Origin: Actinacidiphila glaucinigra
Lineage (GTDB): Bacteria > Actinomycetota > Actinomycetes > Streptomycetales > Streptomycetaceae
NCBI RefSeq assembly: GCF_900188405.1
Contig: NZ_FZOF01000004.1
Location: forward strand, 1 to 64,000
Length of the DNA stretch: 64,000 bases
Direction of reading: 5' to 3'
The stretch's first letter is position 1. Every line of letters begins with the position of its first letter. Shown one piece after another: positions 50,810 through 60,514 of the stretch. Position numbers and translations under genes: made by a program. Below the pieces are notes generated by a model, which had not been told where the DNA came from, did no database searches, and worked only from the letters and a program-made list of their open reading frames with translations.

Positions 50810-51787
50810 TCAGGAGAAGCCCACGACGGCGTGCGGCCGGTACGGGCTCTCCAGCTCCTTCAGCTCCTCCTCGGTGAGGCGCACGTCCAGCGCGGCGACG
50901 GCATCGCGCAGATGCGCCTCCTTGCCGACGCCGACGACGGGCGCCGTCACCCCGGGCTTCCCCAGCAGCCACGCCAGGGCGATCTGCGCCCGCGACAACC
51001 CGCGCCGTGCCGCGATGGACGCCACGGCCTCGACGATCACCCGGTCCTCCTCGAGGTAGAGGGTGCCGCCGAACTCGTCGGTGTCCTGCCGGGCGCTGCC
51101 GGCGTCCCAGTCACGGGTCAGCCGCCCCCGGGCCAGCGGGCTCCACGGGGTCACGCCGACGCCCTGGTCCGCGCAGAGCGGCAGCATCTCGCGCTCCTCC
51201 TCGCGGTGGAGGAGGTTGTAGTGGTTCTGCATGCTGACGAACTTCGTCCAGCCGTGGCGCTCCGCCGTGTACTGGGCCTTGGAGAACTGCCAGGCGTACA
51301 TGGAGGACGCGCCGATGTACCGCGCCTTGCCCGACCTCACCACGTCGTGCAGGGCCTCCATCGTCTCCTCGACGGGGGTGTGCGGGTCCCAGCGGTGGAC
51401 GATGTAGAGGTCCACGTAGTCCGTCCCGAGGCGGCGCAGACTCGCGTCGATCTCGGTGAGGACGGCCTTCCGCGACAGACCGCCCCCGTTGGGGCCCGGG
51501 CGCATCCGGCCGTGCACCTTGGTGGCCAGCACGATCTCCTCGCGCGGGGCGTACTCCCCGAGGGCCCGGCCGACGATCTCCTCGCTGGTGCCGTCCGAGT
51601 AGACGTTGGCGGTGTCGAAGAACGTGACGCCGGCCTCGACCGCGGCGCGTATGAGGGGGCGGGCGGCGTCCTCCTCCAGCGTCCACGGATGGCTGCCGCG
51701 GTCGGGTGTGCCGTAGCTCATGCAGCCCAGGCAGATCCGCGAGACGTCCAGACCGGTGCTGCCGAGTTTCGTGTACTCCACGTCCAT
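50810..51787 (-). CDS. Aldo/keto reductase (second in the window)
   Basis: A 325-residue NADPH-dependent reductase. The catalytic Asp/Tyr lie in VTFFDTANVYSDGTSEE, Lys in LATKVHGRMR and His in YIVHRWDPHTPVEE. VVGVGKEAHLRDAVAALDV is the C-terminal cofactor block. Sequence is clearly different from the other aldo/keto reductase at 29103. It is similar to the broad oxidoreductase subgroup (YajO/TAS-like). No regulator is adjacent, and it is monocistronic. The ATG at 51787 is used; the next 390 bases upstream contain no gene. Confidence 0.87.
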   Translation of the reverse strand: MDVEYTKLGSTGLDVSRICLGCMSYGTPDRGSHPWTLEEDAARPLIRAAVEAGVTFFDTANVYSDGTSEEIVGRALGEYAPREEIVLATKVHGRMRPGPNGGGLSRKAVLTEIDASLRRLGTDYVDLYIVHRWDPHTPVEETMEALHDVVRSGKARYIGASSMYAWQFSKAQYTAERHGWTKFVSMQNHYNLLHREEEREMLPLCADQGVGVTPWSPLARGRLTRDWDAGSARQDTDEFGGTLYLEEDRVIVEAVASIAARRGLSRAQIALAWLLGKPGVTAPVVGVGKEAHLRDAVAALDVRLTEEELKELESPYRPHAVVGFS

Positions 51788-52178
51788 GCCTCCGCGTGGT
51801 GGTGTGGTGGCTTCGATCGCCGAACGGCGCACCCGAGTATGCAAGCCGGTGGATCTTCGCGTCGACGGCCCCTGCCCGACGGACGCAGGCATCCGTCCGC
51901 ATCACCCGGAAAATGACTGGATGTCCGCTGTGCACCACTGAGGGACTTCCATCCCGTGAGCGACGTGGGCGATGTCACATGCACCGATTTGCGACGTTCA
52001 TCATGGCTTTGACCTGCGACTTTCCGGAACATGCCACTCCGCTTCCGGCGACTGCGCAGGTCAGGCCCTTGCGCCCGCGGGAATGCTCGCGCAGAGTCCT
52101 GACGTATCCGGCCCCGGCCGCGCAGCGCGGCAGCCGGCATTCCGGGCGGGGGGCCAGCCGAAAGGGTCCTCGTCTCAC
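51788..52178. other. Divergent spacer between aldo/keto reductase and exported protein
   Basis: The spacer is slightly less GC-rich than its surroundings. It contains a TTGACC at 52009-52014 that could be part of a promoter for the plus-strand gene, but no convincing -10, no repeat and no reading frame with a ribosome site and family similarity. Confidence 0.45.
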
Positions 52179-52952
52179 ATGCGCAACCAGGCCAAGCACC
52201 GCCGCGGGCGTTCCCTGCGGCTCAAGCTGTCCGCCGCGGCTGTCGCCTCCGCCGCGGCCTTCGGCGGCACCGCATGGGCACTCCAGCAGTCCGGCTCGGA
52301 AGGCTCCGGGGCGGACCGCTCGTCCGGCTCCTCCAAGGTCCACGTCACCTCGATCGTGCCGAGCGCGTCCGAACAGCCGGAGCACGGGCTGGTCGAGGCC
52401 GACAGCGGTCACCGCGACGCGGCCCCGGAGGCGAAGGAGAAGAAGGACACCGGCACGGCGCCCTCCGAGCGCCCGGCCCCGGCGAAGACCGAGGCCACGT
52501 CGAAGGCGAAGACGAAGGCCAAGAAGCCGAAGCCCGCGAAGACCACGGCCAGGCCCACCGTCACCAAGCCGGCCCAGCCGAAGCCTCCCGCGAGCACGCC
52601 GACCCCGAAGCCGACCCACTCCACCACCCCGCCGGCGACGCCCACTCCGACTCCGACGCCGACGCACACACCGGACCCCACCCCGCCGGCGACCACCCCG
52701 GCCCCGACTCCGGCACCCACGACCAGCGCCCCGTACACCCCCGCGCCCCCGGCCGTCGAAACCGCCAAGCCCCCGGCGGCGTCCGCCCCGCGAACCGCCC
52801 CGCAACTCGCCGACACCGAGCTGCCGCCGCCCTTCGCGGGGATCCCGCACCTCCACGGCCGCGGGCACGCCCACGGCCCCTGGCTGCCCTTCCCGGCGAC
52901 CGCCCCCGGTCACTCCGCCGGCGCCCCGGGCGGCACCGGCCCGGTCGGCTGA
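52179..52952 (+). CDS. Exported Pro/Thr/Lys-rich protein with His-rich tail
   Basis: A 257-residue protein of low complexity. A positively charged N-terminus (RNQAKHRRGRSLRLK) precedes a hydrophobic signal/anchor (AAAVASAAAFGGTAWAL, about residues 19-36). A charged Lys/Ala/Glu stretch (about 90-130) and a Pro/Thr-rich stalk (about 130-210) follow. The C-terminal segment carries clustered His (IPHLHGRGHAHGPW). No enzyme domain is visible. It may be a wall-spanning or metal-binding surface protein. A weak AAAGGG lies about 13 bases upstream of the ATG. The function is unknown. Confidence 0.65.
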   Translation: MRNQAKHRRGRSLRLKLSAAAVASAAAFGGTAWALQQSGSEGSGADRSSGSSKVHVTSIVPSASEQPEHGLVEADSGHRDAAPEAKEKKDTGTAPSERPAPAKTEATSKAKTKAKKPKPAKTTARPTVTKPAQPKPPASTPTPKPTHSTTPPATPTPTPTPTHTPDPTPPATTPAPTPAPTTSAPYTPAPPAVETAKPPAASAPRTAPQLADTELPPPFAGIPHLHGRGHAHGPWLPFPATAPGHSAGAPGGTGPVG

Positions 52953-53018
52953 GCCTCCCCCGGAGGCCGCCCCGGGAGCCGTACCGTGGGCGTCCTACGG
53001 AAGCGAGGGCGCCGGGGC

Positions 53019-53831
53019 ATGGGTGACAAGAAGCGGCAGGACCGCCTGCCGCGCGGTGTGTACGAGCGGGAACTGCTGCGGCTGCAGGTCGAGTTGGTCA
53101 AGCTGCAGGAGTGGGTGCGGGCCGGCGGGCACCGGCTCGTCGTGGTCTTCGAGGGGCGCGACGCGGCAGGCAAGGGCAGCACGATCAAGCGGGTGACGGA
53201 GCACCTCAACCCCCGCATCGCACGCATCGCGGCGCTCCCCGCGCCGACCGAACGCGAGCGCACCCAGTGGTACTTCCAGCGCTACGTCGACCATCTGCCG
53301 GCCGCCGGGGAGATCGTGCTGTTCGACCGGAGCTGGTACAACCGCGCGGGCGTCGAGCACGTGATGGGCTTCTGCACCCCCGAGGAGCACGTGCGCTTCC
53401 TGCACCAGTGCCCGATCTTCGAACGGCTGCTGATCGAGGACGGCATCATCCTGCGCAAGTACTGGTTCTCCGTCAGCGATGCCGTGCAGGAGCAGCGTTT
53501 CCGGGCCCGCCTGGAGGACCCGACGCGCCGCTGGAAGCTGTCGGGGATGGACCTGGAGTCCATCACGCGCTGGGAGGCGTACTCGCGGGCCAAGGACGAG
53601 ATGTTCGTGCACACCGACATCCCCGAGGCCCCCTGGCACGTCGTCGGCAGCGACGACAAACGCGCCGCCCGCATCAACATGATCGCCCACCTCCTGGCCG
53701 GCATCCCGTACGAGGAGGTCCCGCTCCCCGCCATCGAACTCCCGCCCCGCCCCGAGTCGACCGGCTACCAGCGCCCGCCCCGCGACCTGCAGACCTACGT
53801 CCCGGACCACGCGGCGACCCTGCGCCGGTGA
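53019..53831 (+). CDS. ppk2: Polyphosphate kinase 2 (PPK2)
   Basis: A 270-residue cytoplasmic kinase that uses polyphosphate to make nucleoside triphosphates or the reverse. The P-loop-like motif is FEGRDAAGKGSTIKR (about residues 45-59), the lid/catalytic motif FDRSWYNRAGVE and the later block RWKLSGMDLESITRWEAYS, all diagnostic of one-domain class I PPK2. The ATG at 53019 is preferred over an upstream GTG in the same frame. It stands alone, preceding a group of stress-like genes. A role in energy balance or dormancy is inferred from the neighbourhood. Confidence 0.92.
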   Translation: MGDKKRQDRLPRGVYERELLRLQVELVKLQEWVRAGGHRLVVVFEGRDAAGKGSTIKRVTEHLNPRIARIAALPAPTERERTQWYFQRYVDHLPAAGEIVLFDRSWYNRAGVEHVMGFCTPEEHVRFLHQCPIFERLLIEDGIILRKYWFSVSDAVQEQRFRARLEDPTRRWKLSGMDLESITRWEAYSRAKDEMFVHTDIPEAPWHVVGSDDKRAARINMIAHLLAGIPYEEVPLPAIELPPRPESTGYQRPPRDLQTYVPDHAATLRR

Positions 53832-54068
53832 CGCCGCCCGGATCCGCTGGGAATCCCCTGGAAAACCACGCCCGGCGTGCCCCGGAAAGGCACCGCGGAG
53901 GGGCCTCGAAGGGGGCGGGGGCGTGCCCGCGGGCGGGGTGCGGACAGGGCGGGCGCAGGGCGGGGCCGGGGTGCGGGAGACGGGCGTACGCGGGGTTCGC
54001 ACACTGCCGCTGAGCTGGGCTTTCGGGCTCGCACGGCCTAGCGTCTCCCCATCGGGAAAGGGGAACTG

Positions 54069-54827
54069 ATGGACCGTGGAATCCGAGACGTCGACGATGT
54101 GCTGAGGCTCCTGGACGACCTGTTCGCCGCCGGCGCCGACCGCTGGACGGACGGGGCGGCCGGCTGGTGGGACGCGTTCTACGCGGACCGGGCCCGGCCG
54201 GTGCCGTTCTTCGTGGACAAGCCGGACGAGAACCTCGTGGAGTGGCTCGACCGGGGCCTGATCGCGCCGGGCGGCCGGGTCCTCGACCTCGGGTGCGGTC
54301 CGGGGCGCAACGCGCGCTACCTGGCGGCGCGGGGGTTCACCGTGGACGCCGTCGACCTCTCCGCCGCCGCCATCGCCTGGGCCGAGGAGCGGGCCCGCGA
54401 GGCCGGGGCGGCCGTGCGGTTCCACCGCGGTGACGCCTTCGCCCTGGCCGGGACGGTGCTGCGCGGCCCGTACGACCTGGTCCACGACTCGGGCTGCTTC
54501 CACCATCTGCCGCCGCACCGGCGCATCAGCTACCTCGCGCTGCTGGACGCGGTCCTGGCACCCGGCGGGCACCTCGCGCTGACCTGCTTCGCCGCCGGCG
54601 CGATGGGGTCCGAGCTCGACGACGCGGACTTCTACCGCGAGTCCCGGCTGCACGGCGGCCTGGCCTACACCCCGGAGGCGCTGCGCCGGATCTTCTCCGG
54701 TCTGACGGAGGTCGAGCTGCGCCGCATGCGCGACGAACCGGCGGACTCCGCGCGCTTCGGCGAGGACTTCCTGTGGGCGGCGTTGTTCCGGGCACCGCGG
54801 GGGCCGGCGGGTGACCCTCCCGGGTGA
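54069..54827 (+). CDS. SAM-dependent methyltransferase (class I)
   Basis: A 252-residue enzyme with the class I Rossmann methyltransferase motif VLDLGCGPGRNARYLAARGF (SAM loop, about residues 76-95). Motif II follows (YDLVHDSGCFHHLPPHRR), with the post-motif LLDAVLAPGGHLALTCF. A substrate-specific N-terminal helix with many Asp/Trp precedes it. The substrate is unknown (small molecule rather than nucleic acid). GGGGAAC precedes the ATG. Its stop overlaps in-frame start codons of the next gene, but that gene's best start lies 57 bases downstream. Confidence 0.86.
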   Translation: MDRGIRDVDDVLRLLDDLFAAGADRWTDGAAGWWDAFYADRARPVPFFVDKPDENLVEWLDRGLIAPGGRVLDLGCGPGRNARYLAARGFTVDAVDLSAAAIAWAEERAREAGAAVRFHRGDAFALAGTVLRGPYDLVHDSGCFHHLPPHRRISYLALLDAVLAPGGHLALTCFAAGAMGSELDDADFYRESRLHGGLAYTPEALRRIFSGLTEVELRRMRDEPADSARFGEDFLWAALFRAPRGPAGDPPG

Positions 54828-54883
54828 TGGCGCACGGGGGCGGGAGCGGGCACTGTGTGCACATGCCGGAGGGGAGGTTCCAC

Positions 54884-55840
54884 ATGGACGGTGCCCGGCT
54901 CGCCGCCTCACGCCCCGCGCGGGCGCTCGCCGCCGCGCTGCTGTCCCTGGCCCTGCTGTCCGCCTGCGGCGGCTCCGGCCGGGAAGCCGCCTCCGGGGCC
55001 CCGTCCCGGACCGGCACACCGGTCGCCACGCCGAGCGGCACATCGAGCGGCACATCGAGCGGCACACCGCAGGACCCGACCACCCCCGCCTCCGCGCCCC
55101 CGCCCGCGTCCGGGACCGGCACGGCGGCGCCCCGCCCGGTCCGGGCGGCCGTCTACTTCCTCCACGACGGCAAGCTGTCCGCGGCGCCGCGCACGGTGAC
55201 CGGCCCGGCGACCGCCGCCGCGGCCCTGCGGGCCCTGCTCGCGGGGCCGAACGGCGTCGAGCGCGGCCACGACCGTGCGACGGCGATCCCCTCCGGAACG
55301 GCGCTGCGGTCCCTGGCCGTACGCGACCGCGTCGCCACCGTGGACCTCTCGGGCCGCTACGACGACGCCCCCGGCGCTTCCGCGGACGCCCGGCTGGCCC
55401 AAGTGGTGTTCACCGCGACCCGGTTCCCCGGCGTCGAGAGGGTGCGCTTCCGTGTGGACGGCAGGCCGGCGGCCGGCCTCGGTCCGGCGGCCGGCGGCCG
55501 CCCGCTCGGCCGCGGCGACTTCGAGGACCTCTCCCCCGCCGTCCTCGTGGAGTCACCGCTCCTCGGCGACACCGTCACCGCCCCGCTGCGCGTGCACGGC
55601 ACGGCGAACACCTTCGAGGCGGAGTTCCGGCTGCGGGTCTCCGACGGCTCCGGCCGCGCGGTCGCCGACGTACGGGTGGCCGCCACCTCCGGCAGCGGCA
55701 CCCGGGGCACCTTCGACGTGACCGTGCCCTACCGCGCGACCGGCGGAACGGGACCGGGCACCCTCACCGCGTACGTCCTGTCCGCCGAGGACGGCCACCG
55801 GGTCGTCCTGGACACGGTGCCGCTCACGCTCGCGCGGTGA
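54884..55840 (+). CDS. GerMN/Gmad2-type exported lipoprotein
   Basis: A 318-residue lipoprotein. Lipobox LLSACGG follows a hydrophobic signal, then a Ser/Gly/Thr/Pro linker with a short 12-bp repeated codon block (SGTSSGTSSGT). A GerMN domain follows (about residues 90-200, AAVYFLHDGKLSAAPRTVTG through AVRDRVATVDLSGRYDD). A Gmad2 Ig-like domain closes the chain (LVESPLLGDTVTAPLRVHGTANTFEAEF). It is expected to be anchored to the outside of the membrane, in wall or spore-related roles. The start at 54884 is chosen because GGAGGGGAGG lies six bases upstream; three earlier in-frame starts are less well placed. Confidence 0.83.
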   Translation: MDGARLAASRPARALAAALLSLALLSACGGSGREAASGAPSRTGTPVATPSGTSSGTSSGTPQDPTTPASAPPPASGTGTAAPRPVRAAVYFLHDGKLSAAPRTVTGPATAAAALRALLAGPNGVERGHDRATAIPSGTALRSLAVRDRVATVDLSGRYDDAPGASADARLAQVVFTATRFPGVERVRFRVDGRPAAGLGPAAGGRPLGRGDFEDLSPAVLVESPLLGDTVTAPLRVHGTANTFEAEFRLRVSDGSGRAVADVRVAATSGSGTRGTFDVTVPYRATGGTGPGTLTAYVLSAEDGHRVVLDTVPLTLAR

Positions 55841-55923
55841 ACTGGCCCGGCCGGACCGTGCGCGCGCCGCCGCACCGGCCGAGACTGGAACCAGGGGGCA
55901 CGTCCCGGGTTCAGGAGGCCGCC

Positions 55924-56571
55924 ATGAACGCCGTCCGGCAGCCGATGACGGTGGACGACGTGATGACGTGCAGGGTCGTCGCGGTGACCCGCCGCGCGTC
56001 GTTCAAGGAGATCGTGCGGGCCCTGGAGCAGTGGCACGTCAGCGCGGTACCGGTGGTGGAGGACGGCACGCGCGTCGTGGGCGTCGTCTCCGAGGCCGAC
56101 CTGCTGCGCAAGGAGGAGCACCGCGAGGACGGGCCGCCCCCGGTGGGCGCGTCCGCCGCCTCACGCAGGGCGGCCGCGCCGACCGCCGAGGAGTTGATGA
56201 CCTCGCCCGCGGTCACCGTGCGCGGTGACGCTTCGCTCGCGTGGGCCGCCCGCGCCATGGCGCGGCACCAGGTCAAGCGGCTGCCCGTCGTCGACGACCG
56301 GGGCATGCTCAAGGGTGTGGTCAGCCGGGGCGACCTGCTGAAGGTCTTCCTGCGGTCCGACGAGGACATCGCCCGCGACGTCCGGGAGTACGTGGTCGGC
56401 CGGCTCTTCCCCGGCGCGTGGCGGTCCGTGGAGGTCGAGGTCGAGGAAGGGGTCGTCACGCTGAGCGGGCTGCTCGGGGACCGCTCCCTGGTGCCGGTCG
56501 CGGACCGCCTGGTGCGGTCCGTGGAGGGCGTCGTGGACGTGCGTTTCGAGCTGACGCCGAACCGCGTGTGA
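55924..56571 (+). CDS. CBS-BON domain protein
   Basis: A 215-residue regulatory protein. Two CBS motifs (about residues 8-65 and 88-140) make a Bateman pair likely to bind an adenylate (MTCRVVAVTRRASFKEIVRAL; AVTVRGDASLAWAARAMARHQ). A BON domain (about 145-212) closes the chain. In Streptomyces such proteins are often found beside universal stress protein genes. It is 83 bases downstream of the lipoprotein gene and upstream of the Zn alcohol dehydrogenase, possibly in one transcript. The role is energy sensing by inference. Confidence 0.87.
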   Translation: MNAVRQPMTVDDVMTCRVVAVTRRASFKEIVRALEQWHVSAVPVVEDGTRVVGVVSEADLLRKEEHREDGPPPVGASAASRRAAAPTAEELMTSPAVTVRGDASLAWAARAMARHQVKRLPVVDDRGMLKGVVSRGDLLKVFLRSDEDIARDVREYVVGRLFPGAWRSVEVEVEEGVVTLSGLLGDRSLVPVADRLVRSVEGVVDVRFELTPNRV

Positions 56572-56659
56572 CGGGCGGTCCCGGCGCCGGATGCGAGGGC
56601 CGCCGGCCGCGCCCACGCTGGGAGGGGGGACACAGCTCAGCCCGAAGGAGCGGAACGCC

Positions 56660-57727
56660 ATGAAGGCATGGGTCTTCCAGGGTCCGGGACGGGCCGCCTG
56701 GCAGGAGGTGGCCGATCCGGTCCTCCAGGAAACGAGCGACGCCATCGTCCGCGTCGACACCGTCGCGATCTGCGGCACCGACCTGCACATCCTCAAGGGC
56801 GACGTGCCGGACGTCGCTCCCGGCACGGTGCTCGGCCACGAGGCCGTGGGCGAGGTCGTCGAGACCGGCGCGGACGTGGACACCGTCCGGCCCGGCGACC
56901 GGGTACTCGTCAGTTGCGTCTCCGGGTGCGGACGCTGCCGGTTCTGCCGTGAGCAGGCCTACGGGCAGTGCCTGGACGGCGGCGGCTGGGTGCTCGGGCA
57001 TCTCGCCGACGGCACGCAGGCGGAGTACGTGCGCGTGCCGTACGCCGACACCTCGCTGCACGCGCTGCCGCACAACGTGACCGGGCACGACGCGGTCCTG
57101 CTCTCCGACGTCTTCCCCACCGCCTACGAGGTGGGCGTCCTCAACGGCCGGGTCCGGCCCGGGGACACGGTCGCCGTGGTCGGCTGCGGCCCGATCGGCC
57201 TGGCCGCCGTCGCGACCGCCCAGCTGTGCTCCCCGCACACCGTGATCGCCGTCGACCTGGCGGCGTCCCGTCTGCAGGCCGCGAAGAACCTGGGCGCGGA
57301 CGCCGTGGTCCCGGCGGGCGAGCAGCCGGAGCAGCTGGTCGACGACCTCACCGGAGGGCTGGGCGCGGACGTGGTGATCGAGGCCGTGGGGCTGCCGGAG
57401 ACCTTCGAGCTGTGCACGCGGATGGTCCGGCCCGGCGGCCGGGTGGCGAACGCGGGGGTGCACGGCAGGCCCGTCACGCTCCACCTGGAGAAGCTGTGGA
57501 ACCGCAACGTCACCATCACCACGGGCCTGGTCGACACCTACTCCACGCCCACCCTGCTGCGCCTGCTGGAGGCCCGGAAGCTGCCCACCGGCCCCTTCGT
57601 CACGCACACCTTCGAACTGCACGAGATGGCGGAGGCCTACGACGTGTTCGCGGCGGCGGCGGACACCGGCGCGCTCAAGGTCGTCCTGGGCGGGCCGCAC
57701 CACGACGTCCTCGTGCCCAGGTTCTGA
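56660..57727 (+). CDS. Zinc-dependent alcohol dehydrogenase (MDR superfamily)
   Basis: A 355-residue NAD(P)-dependent dehydrogenase. Catalytic zinc ligands are in CGTDLHILKGD and GTVLGHEAVGEVVE (about residues 38-44 and 60-66). The structural zinc Cys cluster is SCVSGCGRCRFCREQAYGQC. The Rossmann motif is VAVVGCGPIGLAAVATAQ. The substrate is unknown (alcohol or aldehyde). AAGGAG precedes the ATG. In other Streptomyces such dehydrogenases occur with CBS and universal stress proteins in hypoxia/dormancy clusters, which supports a role in redox balance under low oxygen. Confidence 0.9.
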   Translation: MKAWVFQGPGRAAWQEVADPVLQETSDAIVRVDTVAICGTDLHILKGDVPDVAPGTVLGHEAVGEVVETGADVDTVRPGDRVLVSCVSGCGRCRFCREQAYGQCLDGGGWVLGHLADGTQAEYVRVPYADTSLHALPHNVTGHDAVLLSDVFPTAYEVGVLNGRVRPGDTVAVVGCGPIGLAAVATAQLCSPHTVIAVDLAASRLQAAKNLGADAVVPAGEQPEQLVDDLTGGLGADVVIEAVGLPETFELCTRMVRPGGRVANAGVHGRPVTLHLEKLWNRNVTITTGLVDTYSTPTLLRLLEARKLPTGPFVTHTFELHEMAEAYDVFAAAADTGALKVVLGGPHHDVLVPRF

Positions 57728-57903
57728 CCGGAGCGGGCGGGCGGAGCGGGGCGTAAGGGGCGCGTCAGGGACACGGCGGCGACTCTTGACGGAATCTTAA
57801 CGGCGTGAGGCGCCGGTACGGGGGATCGGATGCCGGCCGATGCGTACGCTGACCAGGCCATCTCGTGGTGGCGGGAACCAGTCGCAGTACGTCAGGAGCT
57901 TCC

Positions 57904-59847
57904 ATGACCTCCCCCGTCCCTACGGGTCGCCTGCGCGCGTGGATGCTCGAGGGCCTGTCCGACATGGCCCGGCACCAGCAGGGCGGACAGGCGGTCCCGG
58001 AACGGCGTGACCACGGCCAGCGCTGGTGGCGGGTGATGTGCCTGACGGGCGTCGACTACTTCTCCACGCTCGGCTACCAGCCCGGCATCGCGGCGCTGGC
58101 CGCGGGCCTGCTCTCGCCGGTGGCCACCGTCGTGCTGGTCGTCGTCACGCTGGCCGGCGCCCTGCCCGTCTACCGTCGGGTGGCGGAGGAGAGCCCCCGC
58201 GGCGAGGGCTCGATCGCCATGCTGGAGCGGCTGCTGTCGTTCTGGAAGGGCAAGCTCTTCGTCCTGACGCTGCTGGGCTTCGCGGCGACGGACTTCCTCA
58301 TCACGATCACGCTCTCGGCGGCCGACGCCTCGACCCACCTGGTGGAGAACCCGCACCTGACGGAGGCGCTGCACGGCAAGCAGATGCTCATCACGCTGCT
58401 GCTGGTCGCGCTGCTCGGCGCGGTCTTCATGAAGGGCTTCCTGGAGGCGATCGGTGTCGCGGTCGCCCTGGTCGGCGTCTACCTCGCGCTCAACGTGGTC
58501 GTCGTGGTCGTGGGACTGTGGCACGTGGCCACGGCCGGGCACGTGGTCACCGACTGGTCGAACGCCCTCACCACGCAGCACGGCAACGTCCTGGTGATGG
58601 TCGGGGTGGCGCTGCTGGTCTTCCCCAAGCTCGCGCTGGGCCTGTCCGGCTTCGAGACCGGTGTGGCGGTGATGCCGCACGTCAAGGGCGACGCGTCCGA
58701 CACCGAGGAACGTCCCGCCGGGCGCATCCGCGACACGAAGAAGCTGCTGACCACGGCCGCCGTGATCATGAGCTGCTTCCTGATCGCGACCAGCTTCATC
58801 ACCACGCTGCTGATCCCCGCGGACGAGTTCGAGGCCGGCGGCAAGGCCAACGGCCGCGCGCTGGCCTACCTCGCGCACGAGTACCTGGGCAACGTCTTCG
58901 GCACCGTGTACGACGTGTCGACGATCTGCATCCTGTGGTTCGCCGGTGCCTCGGCGATGGCCGGGCTCCTCAACCTCATGCCGCGCTACCTGCCGCGCTA
59001 CGGCATGGCGCCGCACTGGGCGCGCGCGGTACGGCCCATGGTGCTGGTCTTCACCCTTGTCGCGTTCCTGGTCACGTGGATCTTCGACGCCGACGTCGAC
59101 GCCCAGGGCGGCGCGTACGCGACCGGTGTCCTGGTGCTCATCTCCTCCGCGGCGATCGCGGTGACCATCGCCGCCCGCAAGGCGGGGCAGCGCAACTGGA
59201 CGATCGCCTTCGGGGTGATCTCGGCGGTCTTCCTCTACACCACGGTCGTCAACGTCTTCGAGCGGCCGGACGGTGTGAAGATCGGCGCCTGCTTCATCGT
59301 CGGCATCATGCTGATCTCGCTGCTGTCGCGGCTCGCCCGCGCCTTCGAACTGCGCATCACCGGCATCAGCACGGACGACATGGCCGAGCGCTTCATACGG
59401 GACATCTCCCACCGCACGATCCGCTTCATCGCCAACGAGCCCGACCGGCGGGACGCCGCCGAGTACCGCGACAAGATCAAGCAGATACGGTCCGACAACG
59501 ACCTGCCGGCCGAGGAGGACTTCGTCTTCGTCGAGGTGACCGTCGCCGACCCGTCCGAGTTCGAGGCGGGCCTGGTGGTCCGCGGCGAGGTCCTCCACGA
59601 CCGCTACCGCGTCCTGACCCTGGAGAGCTCCTCCATCCCGAACGCGCTGGCGGCGTTCCTGCTGCACGTCCGCGACACCACCGGGCAGCGTCCGCACATC
59701 TACTTCGAGTGGACCGAGGGCACCCCGTTCGCCAACTTCTGGCGCTTCTTCCTCTTCGGGCAGGGCGAGGTCGCCCCGGTCACCCGCGAGGTGCTGCGCG
59801 AGGCCGAGCCCGACCGCAGCCGCAGGCCCCGCGTCCACGTCGGCTGA
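57904..59847 (+). CDS. APC-superfamily permease with large C-terminal domain
   Basis: A 647-residue membrane transporter. About 11-12 helices (residues ~45-480) start with [17 protein letters not shown], the unwound TM1 motif of APC transporters. A cytoplasmic domain of about 150 residues follows ([20 protein letters not shown] through the [19 protein letters not shown] block). The architecture matches amino-acid/K+ transporters of the APC superfamily; the substrate cannot be told. AGGAG lies six bases before the ATG at 57904. It is monocistronic after the dehydrogenase, with a spacer of 176 bases. Confidence 0.82.
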   Translation: MTSPVPTGRLRAWMLEGLSDMARHQQGGQAVPERRDHGQRWWRVMCLTGVDYFSTLGYQPGIAALAAGLLSPVATVVLVVVTLAGALPVYRRVAEESPRGEGSIAMLERLLSFWKGKLFVLTLLGFAATDFLITITLSAADASTHLVENPHLTEALHGKQMLITLLLVALLGAVFMKGFLEAIGVAVALVGVYLALNVVVVVVGLWHVATAGHVVTDWSNALTTQHGNVLVMVGVALLVFPKLALGLSGFETGVAVMPHVKGDASDTEERPAGRIRDTKKLLTTAAVIMSCFLIATSFITTLLIPADEFEAGGKANGRALAYLAHEYLGNVFGTVYDVSTICILWFAGASAMAGLLNLMPRYLPRYGMAPHWARAVRPMVLVFTLVAFLVTWIFDADVDAQGGAYATGVLVLISSAAIAVTIAARKAGQRNWTIAFGVISAVFLYTTVVNVFERPDGVKIGACFIVGIMLISLLSRLARAFELRITGISTDDMAERFIRDISHRTIRFIANEPDRRDAAEYRDKIKQIRSDNDLPAEEDFVFVEVTVADPSEFEAGLVVRGEVLHDRYRVLTLESSSIPNALAAFLLHVRDTTGQRPHIYFEWTEGTPFANFWRFFLFGQGEVAPVTREVLREAEPDRSRRPRVHVG

Positions 59848-59882
59848 GCCCCCGCACGTCAGGGGCGTGCAAAGACCGGACC

Positions 59883-59900
59883 GGCCCCCGTCAAGGGGCC
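59883..59900 (+). terminator. Possible terminator after the permease gene
   Basis: A six-base-pair stem GGCCCC/GGGGCC with a six-base loop lies 36 bases beyond the permease stop. It is short, so the call is weak. Confidence 0.3.
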
Positions 59901-59946
59901 GTCAGGGCCGCGCCGGAAGGGTCCGGTCCTGTCTACGGTCGGCCCC

Positions 59947-60480
59947 ATGGAACGGCGAAGGGCTCCCCGGCCCGAACGGCGGGGCACGATCGGCGACCGC
60001 CATTGGCGTGCCGACCTGCGACGCGCGCTGGGTTGCGCGCTCGCGTTCCTCTCCCTGACGGTGCCGCTCGACGCGGTCGCGGGCACGCTCACCCCGCGGC
60101 GTGCGGCGCTGTGGCTGCTCCTGGCCGTGATCGTGCTCGCCCTGCTCCACCCGGACCGGGTGACCGCGGGCGACGGGTGGCTGGCGGTGCGCGGCCCGCT
60201 GCGGGAGCGGCGGGTGCGGACGGACGCGCTGACCGTGGTCCGCCAGTCCCCCGGGGTGTCGCGGCTTCTGCTCCTGTGCGACGCGCACGGCCGGTGGCTG
60301 GAGCTCGATCCGCGCGTACTGGAGGCGAATCCGCTGCTGTGGCACCGGCTGGAGGCCGGCGCGCGGCGTTCCCGCACCGCCGGCACGTTCCGTGAGGGGG
60401 CGGAGGTGCTGAGGCGGCTCGGCGAGCGGATCGACGGCACCGCGGCGCGCGCGGTGCTCGATGCGTCCGGGATCGGCTGA
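59947..60480 (+). CDS. Small membrane protein with PH-like domain, 177 aa
   Basis: An unassigned protein. It has two adjacent hydrophobic segments (ALGCALAFLSLTVPLDAVAG and ALWLLLAVIVLALL, about residues 28-65) and then a cytoplasmic beta-rich part (GWLAVRGPLRERRVRTDALT and onward) resembling a bacterial PH domain. A basic N-terminus precedes the helices. It is followed at once by the universal stress protein gene on the same strand. The function is unknown. Confidence 0.64.
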   Translation: MERRRAPRPERRGTIGDRHWRADLRRALGCALAFLSLTVPLDAVAGTLTPRRAALWLLLAVIVLALLHPDRVTAGDGWLAVRGPLRERRVRTDALTVVRQSPGVSRLLLLCDAHGRWLELDPRVLEANPLLWHRLEAGARRSRTAGTFREGAEVLRRLGERIDGTAARAVLDASGIG

Positions 60481-60514
60481 CCGGCCGCGTCAGTCGTTGG
60501 TGGTACGTCGAGAA

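Noticed and set aside
52560..52760. Repetitive DNA in the Pro/Thr-rich gene looked like a short tandem or CRISPR-like array
   Set aside because: Units are codon repeats of Pro and Thr without spacers or conserved direct repeats; it is coding low complexity.
57780..57900. A c-di-AMP (ydaO-type) riboswitch before the APC permease
   Set aside because: I could not find the conserved core or paired stems; the 176-base spacer only shows a TTGACG and no clear structure.
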